Shown: piece by piece, positions 16,136 through 26,569 of the stretch | How positions within the stretch are numbered: the stretch's first letter is position 1 | Layout of the letters: every line of letters begins with the position of its first letter | Assembly (NCBI RefSeq): GCF_032884065.1 | Contig: NC_088866.1 | Coordinates: 46,749,346-46,813,345 of the forward strand | Reading direction: 5' to 3' | From: Artemia franciscana | Taxonomy: Eukaryota > Arthropoda > Branchiopoda > Anostraca > Artemiidae | Length of the DNA: 64,000 nt | The notes under the pieces: generated by a model | Database searches by the model: none | What the model saw: only the letters and a program-made list of their open reading frames with translations | Told to the model about the DNA's origin: nothing | Position numbers and translations under genes: made by a program

Positions 16136-16552
16136 GGGGGCATGATCGGACAAACGATATTGCTCGTTCAGATATCGATACAAAAATTTGACAAAAATGT
16201 CAGTAGATGGCGAGCATGTAACGCACGTTCGATCAAATTCTGACTAGAATTCAGTAATAAATGTTCCTTTGAGAGGGTCAGATGCAAATTTGGAGGTAAA
16301 TTTAAATTTCTAGCTGTATGTTCCTTGTCAATTTTCAGGCGTTCTGCAAGCTATAGGGGAAAGCAGTTTCGGCAGGTAAGAGAGTGATCTATTGGCTACT
16401 TTCTAATTATAAAGTAATGTATATAATTTCATATTTTTTTTTTTTTGGCAGCCATCTTTTTAGTAAAGGTCACTGTGGGGCATTTCCGGACACAGATTAC
16501 GGGGCATGTACGGACATTATTTCTTGCCTGTCCGAAAATGCCCCCATCATGT
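16136..16552. promoter_or_regulatory. Left subterminal GGGGCAT..CGGACA motif cluster
   Basis: Copies at about 16136 (GGGGCATGATCGGACA), 16480 (GGGGCATTTCCGGACA), 16501 (GGGGCATGTACGGACA) and, inverted, 16535 (TGTCCGAAAATGCCCC). The terminal repeat itself contains GGGGCTTTTTCGGAC. Likely transposase-binding sites; this is inference from repetition and position. Confidence 0.65.
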
Positions 16553-16629
16553 GAAGTTCAAAGTGAAGTGTTAAAACTCTTGCCAGAGTTTGAAATAAAG
16601 CTGCACAGACCTGCACAAGTTTCACTATT

Positions 16630-17208
16630 ATTCTTATCAGTTCTAATACTTTATTTCTTTTCAGAAAATGGTACGAACGTATCCATTAGATCCATCTATT
16701 TCGCTAGTTTTAGATCCATCTATTCATGGAGGTAGAATTGTGCTATTTAGGATTTGTTTTTAGAATTGTTTTAAAATGGTAAGGTGTACCTAAATTTGAA
16801 AGTTCGTAATTTTTTAAACCTAAAAGAAATTGCACTATTATTTAATAGTGGAAAAAGATAGACTGTAAGCTATTCTGATATTAAATTAAACACAAGTTAT
16901 CTGTATTTAATGAAGTAAAAATTTAATGCACATAATAAAGCTCTTCTATTCTTGAGATAACGTTAAAAATACTTTGCATTCTAATCTAATCGCCCCTGTG
17001 CAGTTGTTCTTAAAGCTAAAATTCTGACTAACATCAAAATCCTAACATCCAATGCAGTTAGATAATTCTTGGAAGAACGACTGGCAGGACTTTATAGAGG
17101 GAGAGGGGGGAATAACATAAAAAATAAAATATATTTGATAATTTGATAGTTTCCTTATTCTTATCAGTTCTAATACTTTATTTCTTTTCAGAAAATGGTA
17201 CGAACGTA
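16630..17208 (+). repeat. Duplicated splice-acceptor/start segment in the pogo element
   Basis: About 55 bases ending in TTTATTTCTTTTCAG and AAAATGGTACGAACGTATC occur at about 16630-16684 and again at about 17154-17208, the second being the real start of the transposase. The first copy leads into a short dead frame. Suggests an intron acceptor plus start codon duplicated within the element. Confidence 0.75.
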
Positions 17209-18970
17209 TCAGCGAAAACGAGACAAACCACCCCCTGATCTAGCAACGTTACAAAGAGCAGTCGCTTCGATCGTCAAAGATGGTAGCTCTATCAGAGCAG
17301 CTGCGGAGAACTTTGGACTCAAAAAGTCAACAGTTAATGATGCCCTTAGACGATACCGTGCTGAACTGGATGTCCAGCCCGATATTCTGGAGACTGATAA
17401 ATCTCCGGCTAAGGTCCTGCCATCTGAGAGACGTGGATTTTGGCAAGTTTTTACTAGAGAGCAAGAAAAGCAACTCACCGAATATTTAAAAGCAGCATCG
17501 CTGATGAATCATGGGCTGACAGGGCTTTCAACTCGTAAGCTTGCCTATGAGTTTGCAGTAAAGCTTAATGTGAAGATGCCCTTAACGTGGACGGAAAAGG
17601 GAAGGGCAGGCCTAGACTGGTTCTCTTCGTTTATGAAGAGAGGAAATGAGCTATCAATCCGGTCTCCAGAAAATACTAGTCAAGCACGTGCTTCCGGGTT
17701 TAATGCTCCAGTGGTCAGCAAGTTCTATGACAACCTAGCAGAAGTTTACAGCAGGCATAAGTTTCCACCTAGCAAAATCTGGAACTGTGATGAAACAGGT
17801 ATCCCTACTGTTTTGGATCCCCCCACGGTTGTAGCCAGGAAGGGGGCTAAGCAAGTCTCACAAATTGCTTCAGCAGAGCGGGGAGAGAACACGACTATGC
17901 TAGCTTTCATCAATGCAGCCGGACGGGTTATCCCTCCTGTTTTTGTCTTCCCTAGAGTTCATGTGAATTGCCGGATGTATAACCTGGGCCCACCTGGAAG
18001 TTTAGGTCTGTCTAACAAAAGCGGCTGGATGACGGATGACAATTTCCTCCTCTCTATCAAGCATTTTCAAAGTGAAACAAAATCGACGAAGGAAGATCCT
18101 CACTTGCTTTTGATGGATAACCACGGCAGCCATATCTCCGCTGAAATTGTTCACTTTTGCAGAGAAAACGGAATTGTTGTGCTGACGTTCTCCCCACACT
18201 GTTCACATAAACTGCAACCCCTTGATATCAGTGTTTATGGACCTTTTAAAAACGGGCTACGTAATAGTTTCAACGAATGGCTTATAGCACATCCAGGTGG
18301 CAGAATATCGATCCATGAAGTAGCCGAGCTATCCCGACAACCGTTCCTAGATAAGTTCTGCCCCAGCAACATTGTTGCTGGGTTTCAAAGGCCCGGTATT
18401 TTCCCATTCAATCGTCATGCTTTTGGCGAATCAGATTTTCTCCCTGCTCTCGTTACTGACGTTCCACTAGCTGCAACTACTAACTCTACTACAGAGGCAG
18501 CAGATCACGGTGAAGTTATCCAGGACTCTGAACCTGAAGGTCCCGCTCCCGGTACATCCGGGACAGCTCCTATCACCCCCGAGTCTGTAAGGCCGCACCC
18601 AAGGATTGACCCAACAAAAAGAAATCCTTCGAATGGAAGAAAAAGAGGAAAAACCCGCATACTGACAGATACCCCTGAAAAAGAACAGCTGGAAAAAGAA
18701 AAGCACAAAAGAGAAGCGAAGAAAGCCAAGAAAAAAACGCCACAAAAGAAAATCACTAAAACCAAGAAAATGGTCGGTCTTCGACAGACCAAGGTGGGAA
18801 ATAAGCGAAAACCATCAGCTTTCATCAGGCTTTCAGTTTCGGAGACCAGTTCATCAGAACCCGAACTGCCAGATGACATTTGTGATGATGAGTCGGACAT
18901 GTCACTTGATTTGGGAGAGGATGATGTTGTGGCGAGCGACAGTCCTCGTGTGTGTATTACGTTGGGCTAG
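17195..18970 (+). CDS. Pogo-like DDE transposase, 591 residues, intact
   Basis: Cuts and pastes the surrounding element in the nucleus. N-terminal helix-turn-helix of the psq type at residues about 15-60 (SIRAAAENFGLKKSTVNDAL). A CENP-B-like second DNA-binding helix region at about 90-165 (GLSTRKLAYEFAVKLN, WTEKGRAGLDWFSSFMKR). DDE catalytic core with WNCDETG (Asp199), LLMDNHGSH (Asp308) and LQPLD (Asp344). The last two are separated by 35 residues, i.e. DD35D. The tail (about 440-591) is acidic then lysine-rich, a probable nuclear localisation region, then acidic again. Start chosen at the ATG just after the acceptor TTTCTTTTCAG. The frame ends at TAG in 18968-18970, while a protein-like continuation lies in the next frame (18952-19179), suggesting a one-base slip near the end. 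Catalytic residues all present. Confidence 0.92.
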   Translation: MVRTYQRKRDKPPPDLATLQRAVASIVKDGSSIRAAAENFGLKKSTVNDALRRYRAELDVQPDILETDKSPAKVLPSERRGFWQVFTREQEKQLTEYLKAASLMNHGLTGLSTRKLAYEFAVKLNVKMPLTWTEKGRAGLDWFSSFMKRGNELSIRSPENTSQARASGFNAPVVSKFYDNLAEVYSRHKFPPSKIWNCDETGIPTVLDPPTVVARKGAKQVSQIASAERGENTTMLAFINAAGRVIPPVFVFPRVHVNCRMYNLGPPGSLGLSNKSGWMTDDNFLLSIKHFQSETKSTKEDPHLLLMDNHGSHISAEIVHFCRENGIVVLTFSPHCSHKLQPLDISVYGPFKNGLRNSFNEWLIAHPGGRISIHEVAELSRQPFLDKFCPSNIVAGFQRPGIFPFNRHAFGESDFLPALVTDVPLAATTNSTTEAADHGEVIQDSEPEGPAPGTSGTAPITPESVRPHPRIDPTKRNPSNGRKRGKTRILTDTPEKEQLEKEKHKREAKKAKKKTPQKKITKTKKMVGLRQTKVGNKRKPSAFIRLSVSETSSSEPELPDDICDDESDMSLDLGEDDVVASDSPRVCITLG

Positions 18971-19179
18971 TTGAGTCCATCGATAACGATGTTGCTGACG
19001 TCAAGTTTTTGAGAAAGATTGGCCCGAAGTTCGTATTCCCAGAGATTGAGGACAAAGTAACGGTCGACAAAAAGGATATTGTCCTAGTCTTACCAGATCC
19101 TAGTTCCTCAGGTGGGACAGCAAGATCCATTGCTGGACATGTATTTTCACGTGATTTCTCAGCCTTTAATATAAAGTGA
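18952..19179 (+). pseudogene. Frame-shifted C-terminal tail of the pogo transposase
   Basis: About 75 codons in another frame from the transposase, overlapping its last six codons: YYVGLVESI at the start, then VKFLRKIGPKFVFPEIEDK and DIVLVLPDP. This is an ordered, non-repetitive sequence with charged and hydrophobic alternation, unlike chance DNA, and it begins where the main frame stops. Most likely a small C-terminal domain separated from the transposase by a single indel near 18955; a second exon is the alternative. The catalytic core does not depend on it. Confidence 0.6.
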
Positions 19180-19269
19180 TGGTTAAGTACCAGTACTTTT
19201 AATTACTTTTCTTACTTTTACACAAATATACGAGGTTTGTTAACACTTGTGTAGTACTTTTCTTTGAGA

Positions 19270-19345
19270 GGTGGGGCATGTCCTATCATGCCCCGGGGGT
19301 GTCCGAAAATGCCCCATGGCGGGGCATTTTCGGACAGCATGACCA
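19270..19345. promoter_or_regulatory. Right subterminal GGGGCAT..CGGACA motif cluster
   Basis: Contains GGGGCATGTCCTATCATGCCCC (itself an inverted pair), TGTCCGAAAATGCCCC and GGGGCATTTTCGGACA in close succession. They mirror the left cluster of the transposon and are probably bound by its transposase. Confidence 0.65.
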
Positions 19346-19525
19346 AACTTGGGAAAATCTCATTTCTGAAAATGTGGTTGTAGATAGGACAATGAGGTTG
19401 TTGGTGTGGATTGCCAAATAGTTTACCTTCCAAAAGGAAGTATAAACACAGTGATCGGTCCAGTACGGAAAATGACACAACCGAAAATCTGAAAAACGTC
19501 CGGAATAGCCCCGGTCTCCCCTATA

Positions 19526-19614
<89 letters not shown>

Positions 19615-20238
19615 GTTGTTTGTGTGTTATGTTTGTTACACTATGCCTGTTAAGCCAGACATATGACGCCTGAAAAATAAAGAAGTAAAAGAAAACAAGC
19701 TAAAATGTAAAAACTGGAAATTGCATAAATATTTCGAAATATTTTGACAATAGATTAAAGTAATTCGAAAACCTTAAAACAGATACTTAAAATTTGAGGT
19801 TTATTATAAATTGTTGAGCTTTAGCAAGCTTAGCACGTAAAGAGGAATTTTTAGTATAGATCTTAAAATGACAGAAGAAACAGCCGAGGAAGCTGCTCAA
19901 ATAGTTAATTAAAAGAGAAATTTTAGTATAAATCCTACAATGGCAGAAGAAACAGCCAAACCGTGCAGTTAGATGAAAATCCACCTGGACAGCGAGAGTC
20001 AAAACGTATCAAAACTGAAAATGATAGCGATGATGATTGGGTTTGGGATTTTGACTTGGATAAGGTCATCAATGCCTACCAGATTTTAGTTAAAAAAAAC
20101 AAAGGTTCGGCGATATGTATTTCATAGTGACGCTGAAAAATAAAGAAGAAAAAAATAACTAAAAAAAGAAATAACTAAAGAAGAAAAAATAAACTAAAAA
20201 AAGCTAAAACACTAAAAAAAACTAAAGAAATGCACAAA
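19526..20238 (+). mobile_element. 5' part of an interrupted Helitron with an expanded TA tract
   Basis: Begins A|TCTATATAT, then a TA tract to 19609, then AAATAAGTTGTTTGTGTG, matching the 5' end of the other Helitrons. Within it, a twice-copied start-like segment (ATGACAGAAGAAACAGCC at about 19868 and ATGGCAGAAGAAACAGCC at about 19938) leads, after a frame slip, into a coding-like stretch with QRESKRIKTENDSDDDWVWD and FDLDKVINAYQIL, ending at a stop near 20127. This acidic, NLS-like peptide may be the start of an element-encoded protein; I do not recognise it. A second Helitron 5' end begins at 20239. Confidence 0.55.
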
Positions 20239-20301
<63 letters not shown>

Positions 20302-20419
20302 GTTGTCTGTGTGTCTGTGTGTCGAGTGACGTCATGTTTTTGTGTCGACTGACGTCATGTTTGTCGACCGACGAAATTACAGACCGGGACATCGGGACAC
20401 AAATGACGACCGGGACATC

Positions 20420-20490
<71 letters not shown>

Positions 20491-21264
20491 GTTGTCTGTG
20501 TGTCGAGTGACGTCATGTTTGTGTGTCGACTGACGTCATGTTTGTCGACTGACGAAATTACAGACCGGGACATCGGGACACAAATGACGACCGGGACACC
20601 GGGGCATCTATATATATAAAAATAAGTTGTCTGTGTGTCGGTCGACTGACGTCATGTTTGTCGACTGACGAATTTACAGACCGGGACATCGGGACACAAA
20701 TGACGACCGGGACGCTGGGACATAGGGAATATAAATGACGACCGGGACACTCAAAGAGAAAGCGACCGGGACACAAGGAATGTTCGATTAGCAATCACCA
20801 TCAACAAAGCGCCGGGACACAGGGAATATAAATGACGACCAGGACACTCAAAGAGAAATTACAGACCGGGACACCGGAACACAAATGACAACCGGGACAA
20901 AAATGACGACCGGGACACCGGGAATATAAATGACGACCGCGACACTCAAACAGAAATTACAGACTGGGACACCAGGACACAAATGAGGACCGGGACACAG
21001 GGAAACAACTACAACGAGGACGCCGGGGGCACAGGGGGATATATAAATGACGACGGGGATACAGGGAATGTTCGATTAGCAATCACCATCAACAAAGCTC
21101 AAGGGCAATCATTAGAATAACGAGGTATAGATCTGAATACAGATTGTTTTTCCCATGGACAATTATGTGTTGCATGTTTAAGAGTCGGTAAACCTGACAA
21201 TCTATTTATATGCACAGACAATGGGACAGCCAAGAATGTTGCATATTCGCAAGTTTTACGTAGT

Positions 21265-21355
<91 letters not shown>

Positions 21356-21501
21356 TCACAGGTGGGACACAGGGACACGACTACAATGGCGCGTAATTAA
21401 TATGGCGCGTAACGACTTACGCACGCGGGGGGCTTGGGGGGCGCGAAGCGCCCCCACCAACTAGGTGTTGGGGTGGCGCTTCGCGCCACCCCAACAGCTA
21501 G
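20239..21501 (+). mobile_element. Helitron with three successive 5' ends and one 3' end
   Basis: The 5' terminus A|TCTATATATA...AAAATAAGTTGTCTGTGTG occurs at 20239, 20418 and 20607, each preceded by A, followed by only one 3' terminus: hairpin GGGGTGGCGCTTCGCGCCACC, then CTAG at 21498-21501 and a host T. Contents: TGACGTCA palindromes at 20327 (TGACGTCAT), 20350, 20508, 20531 and 20647; the GACCGGGACAC minisatellite (about 20375-21060); a helicase C-terminal remnant (21066-21266; INKAQGQSLE-stop-RGIDLN, then KPDNLFICTDNG); and a TA tract at 21269-21355. The TAA at 21118-21120 is shared with the other copies, so this is a non-autonomous lineage. Confidence 0.85.
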
Positions 21502-22292
21502 TATATATATAATTTCTTTCCCGTATTGTGCTGAAGACAGTCCTTGGAGACAGGGCCAAATATCCACTGATTTGATTCCCACTGTCTTGAAAAGATTTTC
21601 CCTATTGTTTCTCCGTTGTGTTTGTCGTTATTTTATTAATATTTTTTTTGCTTTAACAGGAAAGAAACAGCTGATTAATGATGTTACTCATTACTGACTT
21701 TTTCTCTTTTTCTGTACATTTTTCCATAGTGTCTGATGACAAATTCAAATTTCAACTTGCTGATAGTGAATAAAAGTGTAAGACTCACATGAAGAACTTT
21801 ATTAGTGATATTCCCCTTATTGGCGTTATTAACCAAAAATGCCAAAAATGGAGCATCCTACACACAGTTGACTATCTATAATACCAATTACGACGTGCTT
21901 TTAGATGTTAGAAACATTTTTATTTGCCTCTTCCACTGGCTCAGAGTAACTTAAGCATTATAAATAAAATTCAAAAAAAAGCAAGCAAAGCTAAGATTAT
22001 GTTAACATTGCCTGGTTACAATTCATATTAGTTTTAAAAGCTAAAAGCTAGCCACCTTCATTTCAAATCGTACAAAGTACAACCGTGAAAAGTAGGCCTA
22101 CATTTTTTCTTAGTATCTGATGACAAACTAAAATAATGAACTTGGTGAAAATAAACGAAAGTCTAAGACTCAAATCGGGGAATTGGCTTCGTAAGTGTTC
22201 CTCTATTCATTTCATTTTCGTGAAGCCATTTCATTTCGTGAAGCCATTTCATTTTCGCAGTCGTAAAGAAAGTTGAAACATAGAAAAATTAC
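21502..22292. other. Intron of the host gene with degenerate repeats
   Basis: 21785-21960 is the partner of 13015-13200. A short phrase with TCTGATGACAAA and TAAGACTCA recurs at about 21735-21790 and 22110-22180. No gene. Confidence 0.5.
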
Positions 22293-22731
22293 CTTTTAGA
22301 ATTCTTCTTGTTGACCTCCCAAAGCCTCCGGAAAATAGAGCATAAGCCAAATAAACTGAAATCCCAACGGCAGCAAGACTGTAGGCCGATGGTTTTTCAT
22401 TGAGAGTGCTCAATCCATCCTGCCTCTTAAGCAATGAAAATCCAAATTTATTGCCATTCAAGAAAAATGGCCAAACACCACTGATTGGCCTCTGCCTTTG
22501 ACCTTGATAATTATTAACATCATTGTACGAGTCACTGTGGCTGTCTTGGCTAGGGTACTTTCTTAGATCATGGTCTGGGTCAAGGCTTTCTATTAATAGT
22601 GTTTCAAGATATTTTGGGTCGGAATGGAAACTATCACCTTCTTCGTCAAAGGAATACGGATTTGTTAAATTACTGTCAGGGTTAAAGGGCACAACAATGA
22701 TTGGATGGTTGCTATATCTTATTTTTGGCAT
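22293..22731 (-). CDS. Host gene exon 1: N-terminal part of a single-pass membrane protein
   Basis: ATG at 22731 opens a frame (MPKIRYSNHPIIVVPFNP...) of 146 codons plus one base, up to the donor AAAAG/GTAATT at 22293/22292. The N-terminal part is polar and acidic. A hydrophobic segment at residues about 114-136 (SAYSLAAVGISVYLAYALFS) is a probable membrane helix, followed by the basic RSTRRILK. The phase-1 donor joins in frame to the exon at 10584-11293 over an intron of about 11 kb. No signal peptide. Family unknown. The first ATG is preceded by stops in frame, so it is a plausible translation start; no promoter motif was identified upstream. Confidence 0.75.
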
Positions 22732-23689
22732 GATTCTAATCTATAAGAAATAAACAAATAAAACAAGTGATAAAAAGAGGCGAATGAAGAAAATATTAAA
22801 GTATATACAAATTCAATTAAAACCACTTGCATATACTTATTCCACATAGTATGTGATAGGGGAAAAAATATCTACCGTATAACAACTCAAAAAGTAATTT
22901 TCACATTAATCAGAATTTCAGTAAGACAAAAATTTCAAATTTCTTCAGCTTGTTTCCATCATTTCAAAATAGAAATTCTATATTTGTCAAAACTCTTAAC
23001 AAGAACCGTGTGAAAAAGTCAATAGAAAAAACTTAACAACAGAAGAGTCACTATACACAAATTAACAAAATATCACACCACACATATCTCATCAAAAGTC
23101 ATAAAAACACAAATTCACACATCAAAATGCATTAAAAATACTTCAATAGCCAGAATTAATTAATGTGAATTCAAAAACTTTCAAATCTTTTCAAAAAAAT
23201 CAAAAAAAAAATACTTATCCAGAATAGAAAATTTTTCAAAACCTAAAAAAAAAATTTCAATCTGTAAAATTTTAATGCAAAAACTAAAAGTCAGTTATTT
23301 CATTTGGAAAAACTCTATACCAAAGAATTTGATAAAAAAGAAGTTAACATTTAACCCAATTGAAGACGCTGGATTCCAAAATTTTCGATAAATTTAAAGG
23401 ACAAATTACTTGAAAAAAAATTGGTGAAAAATTTGAGACAAAAGCTGAAAACAACCAAATAATTCAAATAAAAATTGTAGACCATCAACATTTCTTGTAG
23501 ATGAGGTTTCAAGACAAATTGGTGTCCCAAATAATCACAATTTCAATTCTTGTTCAAATAATTTTGTTCTTTTCCCACTTTGTCCCAAACTTTTTGAAGT
23601 TCCAATTTTTTCTCAAATGATTTCGACTTTTTTAAATTTATATCCCAAAGTTTCCATCATTTGAAAATGTAGCCAGGTGTTCCAGTCTT
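22732..23689. other. Upstream flank of the host gene, no recognised gene
   Basis: A-rich sequence on the plus strand with no clear promoter element or open frame. May include 5' UTR and promoter of the minus-strand gene starting at 22731. Confidence 0.5.
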
Positions 23690-24600
23690 CAAATTATTGA
23701 AAAAAAAGTATAATTCTGGAAATTTGGAAGGTTTAGAAATGAAACATAAAATTTAACGGATTAGAACACTGAAAACTGTCTGAGAGCCGACGGTTTTTAA
23801 AATTAATTTAAAAACTTTTACCACAAAACAAGTTTTTTATAGAAAACTATAAAGATCTATAAGGCCAAGAACGAGCAGAAATAAAGTCAAAAAATTTTCT
23901 CCAAATTATTGAAAAAAGTATAATTCTGGAAATTTGGAAGGTTTAGAAATGAAACACAAAATTTAACAGATTAGAACACTGAAAACAGTCTGAGAGCCGA
24001 CGGTTTTTAAAATTAATTTAAAAAACTTTTTCCACAAAACAATTTTTTTATAGAAAACTATAAAGATCTATAAGGCCAAGAATGAGCAGAAATAAAGTCA
24101 AAAAATCTTTCAAGTGAAAAACTACCACAAATCACTATCAATAAATAAATGAAGATCAAAACAATCAGAAATTACAATAAACAGCCAATTCAAACTCAAA
24201 ATAAGCAAAAATTAACATTAGCAGGGCTGATAGCCCCCATGCCTTCTCAAGACCAGAACACAATTTGCACTTTGTAAAAAAAAAAAAGCGACCATGGATT
24301 GTCAGTTTAATTGCTATATACTGATCATTATTCCTTATAGTTCTGTTAATTTTTCTTTATGAAAGATAGAAAAGTCAAAACATTTTAAATGTAGTTTGTT
24401 TTTAGTAAAGCGCAAATTATGTTCAGGTTTCGAGAAGGCATGGGAATTATCATTCCTACTCATGTTAATTTTTGCTCATTTTGAGTTTGAATTGGCTGTT
24501 TATTGTAATTTCTCTTCGTTTTCAGTTTCATTTATTTATTGATAGTGATTTGTGGTAATTTTACGCTTGAAAAATTATTTGACTTTATTTATATAAAGTA
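23690..24600 (+). repeat. Fold-back intronic/intergenic repeat, second copy, with tandem duplication
   Basis: Two direct units of about 210 bp (23690-23901 and 23902-24105), both with GAGAGCCGACGGTTTTTAAA, precede an inverted pair: left arm about 24090-24255, right arm about 24420-24590 (for example GCCAATTCAAACTCAAAATA against TTTTGAGTTTGAATTGGC). The centre has GACCATGGATTGTCAGTTTA as in the copy at 11400-11990. MITE-like; no coding capacity. Confidence 0.7.
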
Positions 24601-24879
24601 ATAAATGAATTCCATAAAAAACAAATAATACATTGTACCCATATCCCTCTTTACTTAGGCAGCGCTATTGTTTTGTCTATGATAAACGGCCTGTGCTGTT
24701 TAGATTCAAAAATATAAAGCATAAATTGTTAAGAAACGGATGAAAACGGATACTTACAAACATTATATTTGATAAATATATTGCTTTGGTAGTGGAGTAT
24801 CTAAAGCTTTATCTTTTCTTCAATTATTGTCATTTCTCTATCTAATATTTTTAGCGCCTTTTTAGACATTTTGCAAATC

Positions 24880-26040
24880 CTAGACTTATATCTAAACCGG
24901 ATCCACCAGATACCTCTCTAGAGGGAAGCCATGCTAAACCTAAGAGCAATAATGCCATGTCCCTTTCTCAAGTCACTAAACCAGCAAATAATGATAAGTA
25001 TAAAAATGTAAATGCTAGAGCTAGACAGCCATCAAGACCATCTAGATCTAATGACGACACAATGATTTTCGTGGATTCACCTCGGTGGAGTGAACCAAAC
25101 TGTCAATTACCAGATGATGAGAGCCATCTGGCATAGGATGACTTCCAAGTAGGTCAAAAACTCAAGAAAAAGAATAACAAAAAGAGAAAAGTTGACGGCT
25201 CCAATCTTTCTTTACCAACCAGTGAGTCAACAGCTCTAACCCCCAGTCATGAATCTTCCATTCCAATGTCTGTTGTAATCTCACCTGTCCAGAAGAATAC
25301 CAGTACAAAACCCTTAAAATTTGAACCAAAAAAAGATATTGATTTTTTAAGGATGAACATTTTTAAGAAGCCAAGAAAGGAATTTGACCTATTCATTAAC
25401 AGAAATGGAGAATCTGAAGTATTTGCCAATGATTCAGCCTGTCTGACCTCTCTGCTGGACTTGACATATACTGGCAATATGGAAGTAATTTGTAAACCAA
25501 AAGAACAACTAATGCAAAAAGAAACTAGACTGGTCATTTATAATATAGCCAGTTTATATACAGACAATGACATCCAAGGAAGTCTTACAGACAGTTCCCT
25601 TTTATCTTACCCCTGAAGTCAATAACAAGACTAAAGAAAAGAAATGAAAACAATGAGTTAGTAGCAAGTAACTCCATTCTTTGAGCATCTGAAGGAGAAT
25701 ATTCAACAGAAATGTTATTCTTGTTTGGTGGAAGAGTTGCATTAAGACTGTATGATGAAAAACCTATACAATGCAAATACTGCATGAAACTAGGGCACAC
25801 AAAAAAATTCTGTCATATGCCACTGCTGTTGTTTGTAAAAACTGTACCTCAAGGGGGCACTCTGAAAGCAACTACCATAACTCAACAAAATGTATGAACT
25901 GTGGAGGTTCACATCTTTCTGATAACAGATATGCTTGTGCTAAAAACGAACAAAAAAGTCAGATTGTAAAAATAGCTCAGAAGAAAAAAAAATACCAGTG
26001 CCCATAATTGTTGATGCTGAGAGGAAAGAACCTATTCAAC
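24880..26040 (+). pseudogene. LINE ORF1 (Gag-like) remnant with zinc knuckles
   Basis: Nucleic-acid chaperone-type ORF1 of a non-LTR retrotransposon. The first part is polar and lysine-rich with an in-frame stop at about 25135. A more ordered region follows (25266-25616; KKDIDFLRMNIFKKPRKEFD and SLLDLTYTGNMEVI). After a degraded stretch come cysteine knuckles in two frames: CKYCMKLGHTKKFC (about 25773), then CKNCTSRGHSESNYH and CMNCGGSHLSDNRYAC (about 25834-25940). Three CCHC-like motifs in a row are typical of the I/Jockey group. Followed by endonuclease and reverse transcriptase of the same element. Confidence 0.75.
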
Positions 26041-26569
26041 CTCATATAAACCTTCCAGGAAATCAACTCCAGCCCAAGAGCTGAGAAGACAACCACAGCA
26101 GGTATGGTAAAAATATTCCTGCTACCAACTTCAATGAGACCTACTCTCTATCAACTAGAGAGTTACCCATAAGTATTGCTAGCCCTTCTTTTCCAGACTT
26201 TATCACAAAGTAGGAAGACTTCCAGCAAGTGTATCCCCCTCTCAACCCAAAAGACTTACATTCTTATCTATTAGGGGTAATGGACCTCAAAGAAGCAACA
26301 TCGAACCTCCAACACCCACAATCTTAGTTGGTAATCAACTAAGAAACTTGACAAAATTTATTATTGCCCAGGAGCTTATTCGATCATCAAATTATGACAC
26401 AAAAATGAAAAACAAAGGAAAACAAATGTGAGAAAACACTAGAGAAGCACTTCTCAGAGTCATTGCTGAAAGAAGTTACAGATGAATTTAAGGAACTAAT
26501 TGCTATTGTTACAGTCCAAAATATTCAGATTCCCCACTGATTAGAAAACCGCCCCTCAAACTAATTAAC

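Larger units (their letters stand above)
16111..19521 (+). mobile_element. Complete pogo-like (Tc1/mariner superfamily) DNA transposon, 3.4 kb
   Basis: Terminal inverted repeats of about 25 bp: the left starts AGGGAGACAAGGGGCTTTTT and the right, read inward, GGGGAGACCGGGGCTATTCC; both continue CGGACG-like. TA dinucleotides flank both ends (16109-16110 and 19522-19523), as expected for a TA target duplication. Subterminal copies of GGGGCATNTNCGGACA occur in both halves. One transposase gene lies on the plus strand. Sits inside the host-gene intron, opposite in orientation to the gene. The element looks recent because its transposase frame is open. Confidence 0.9.
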
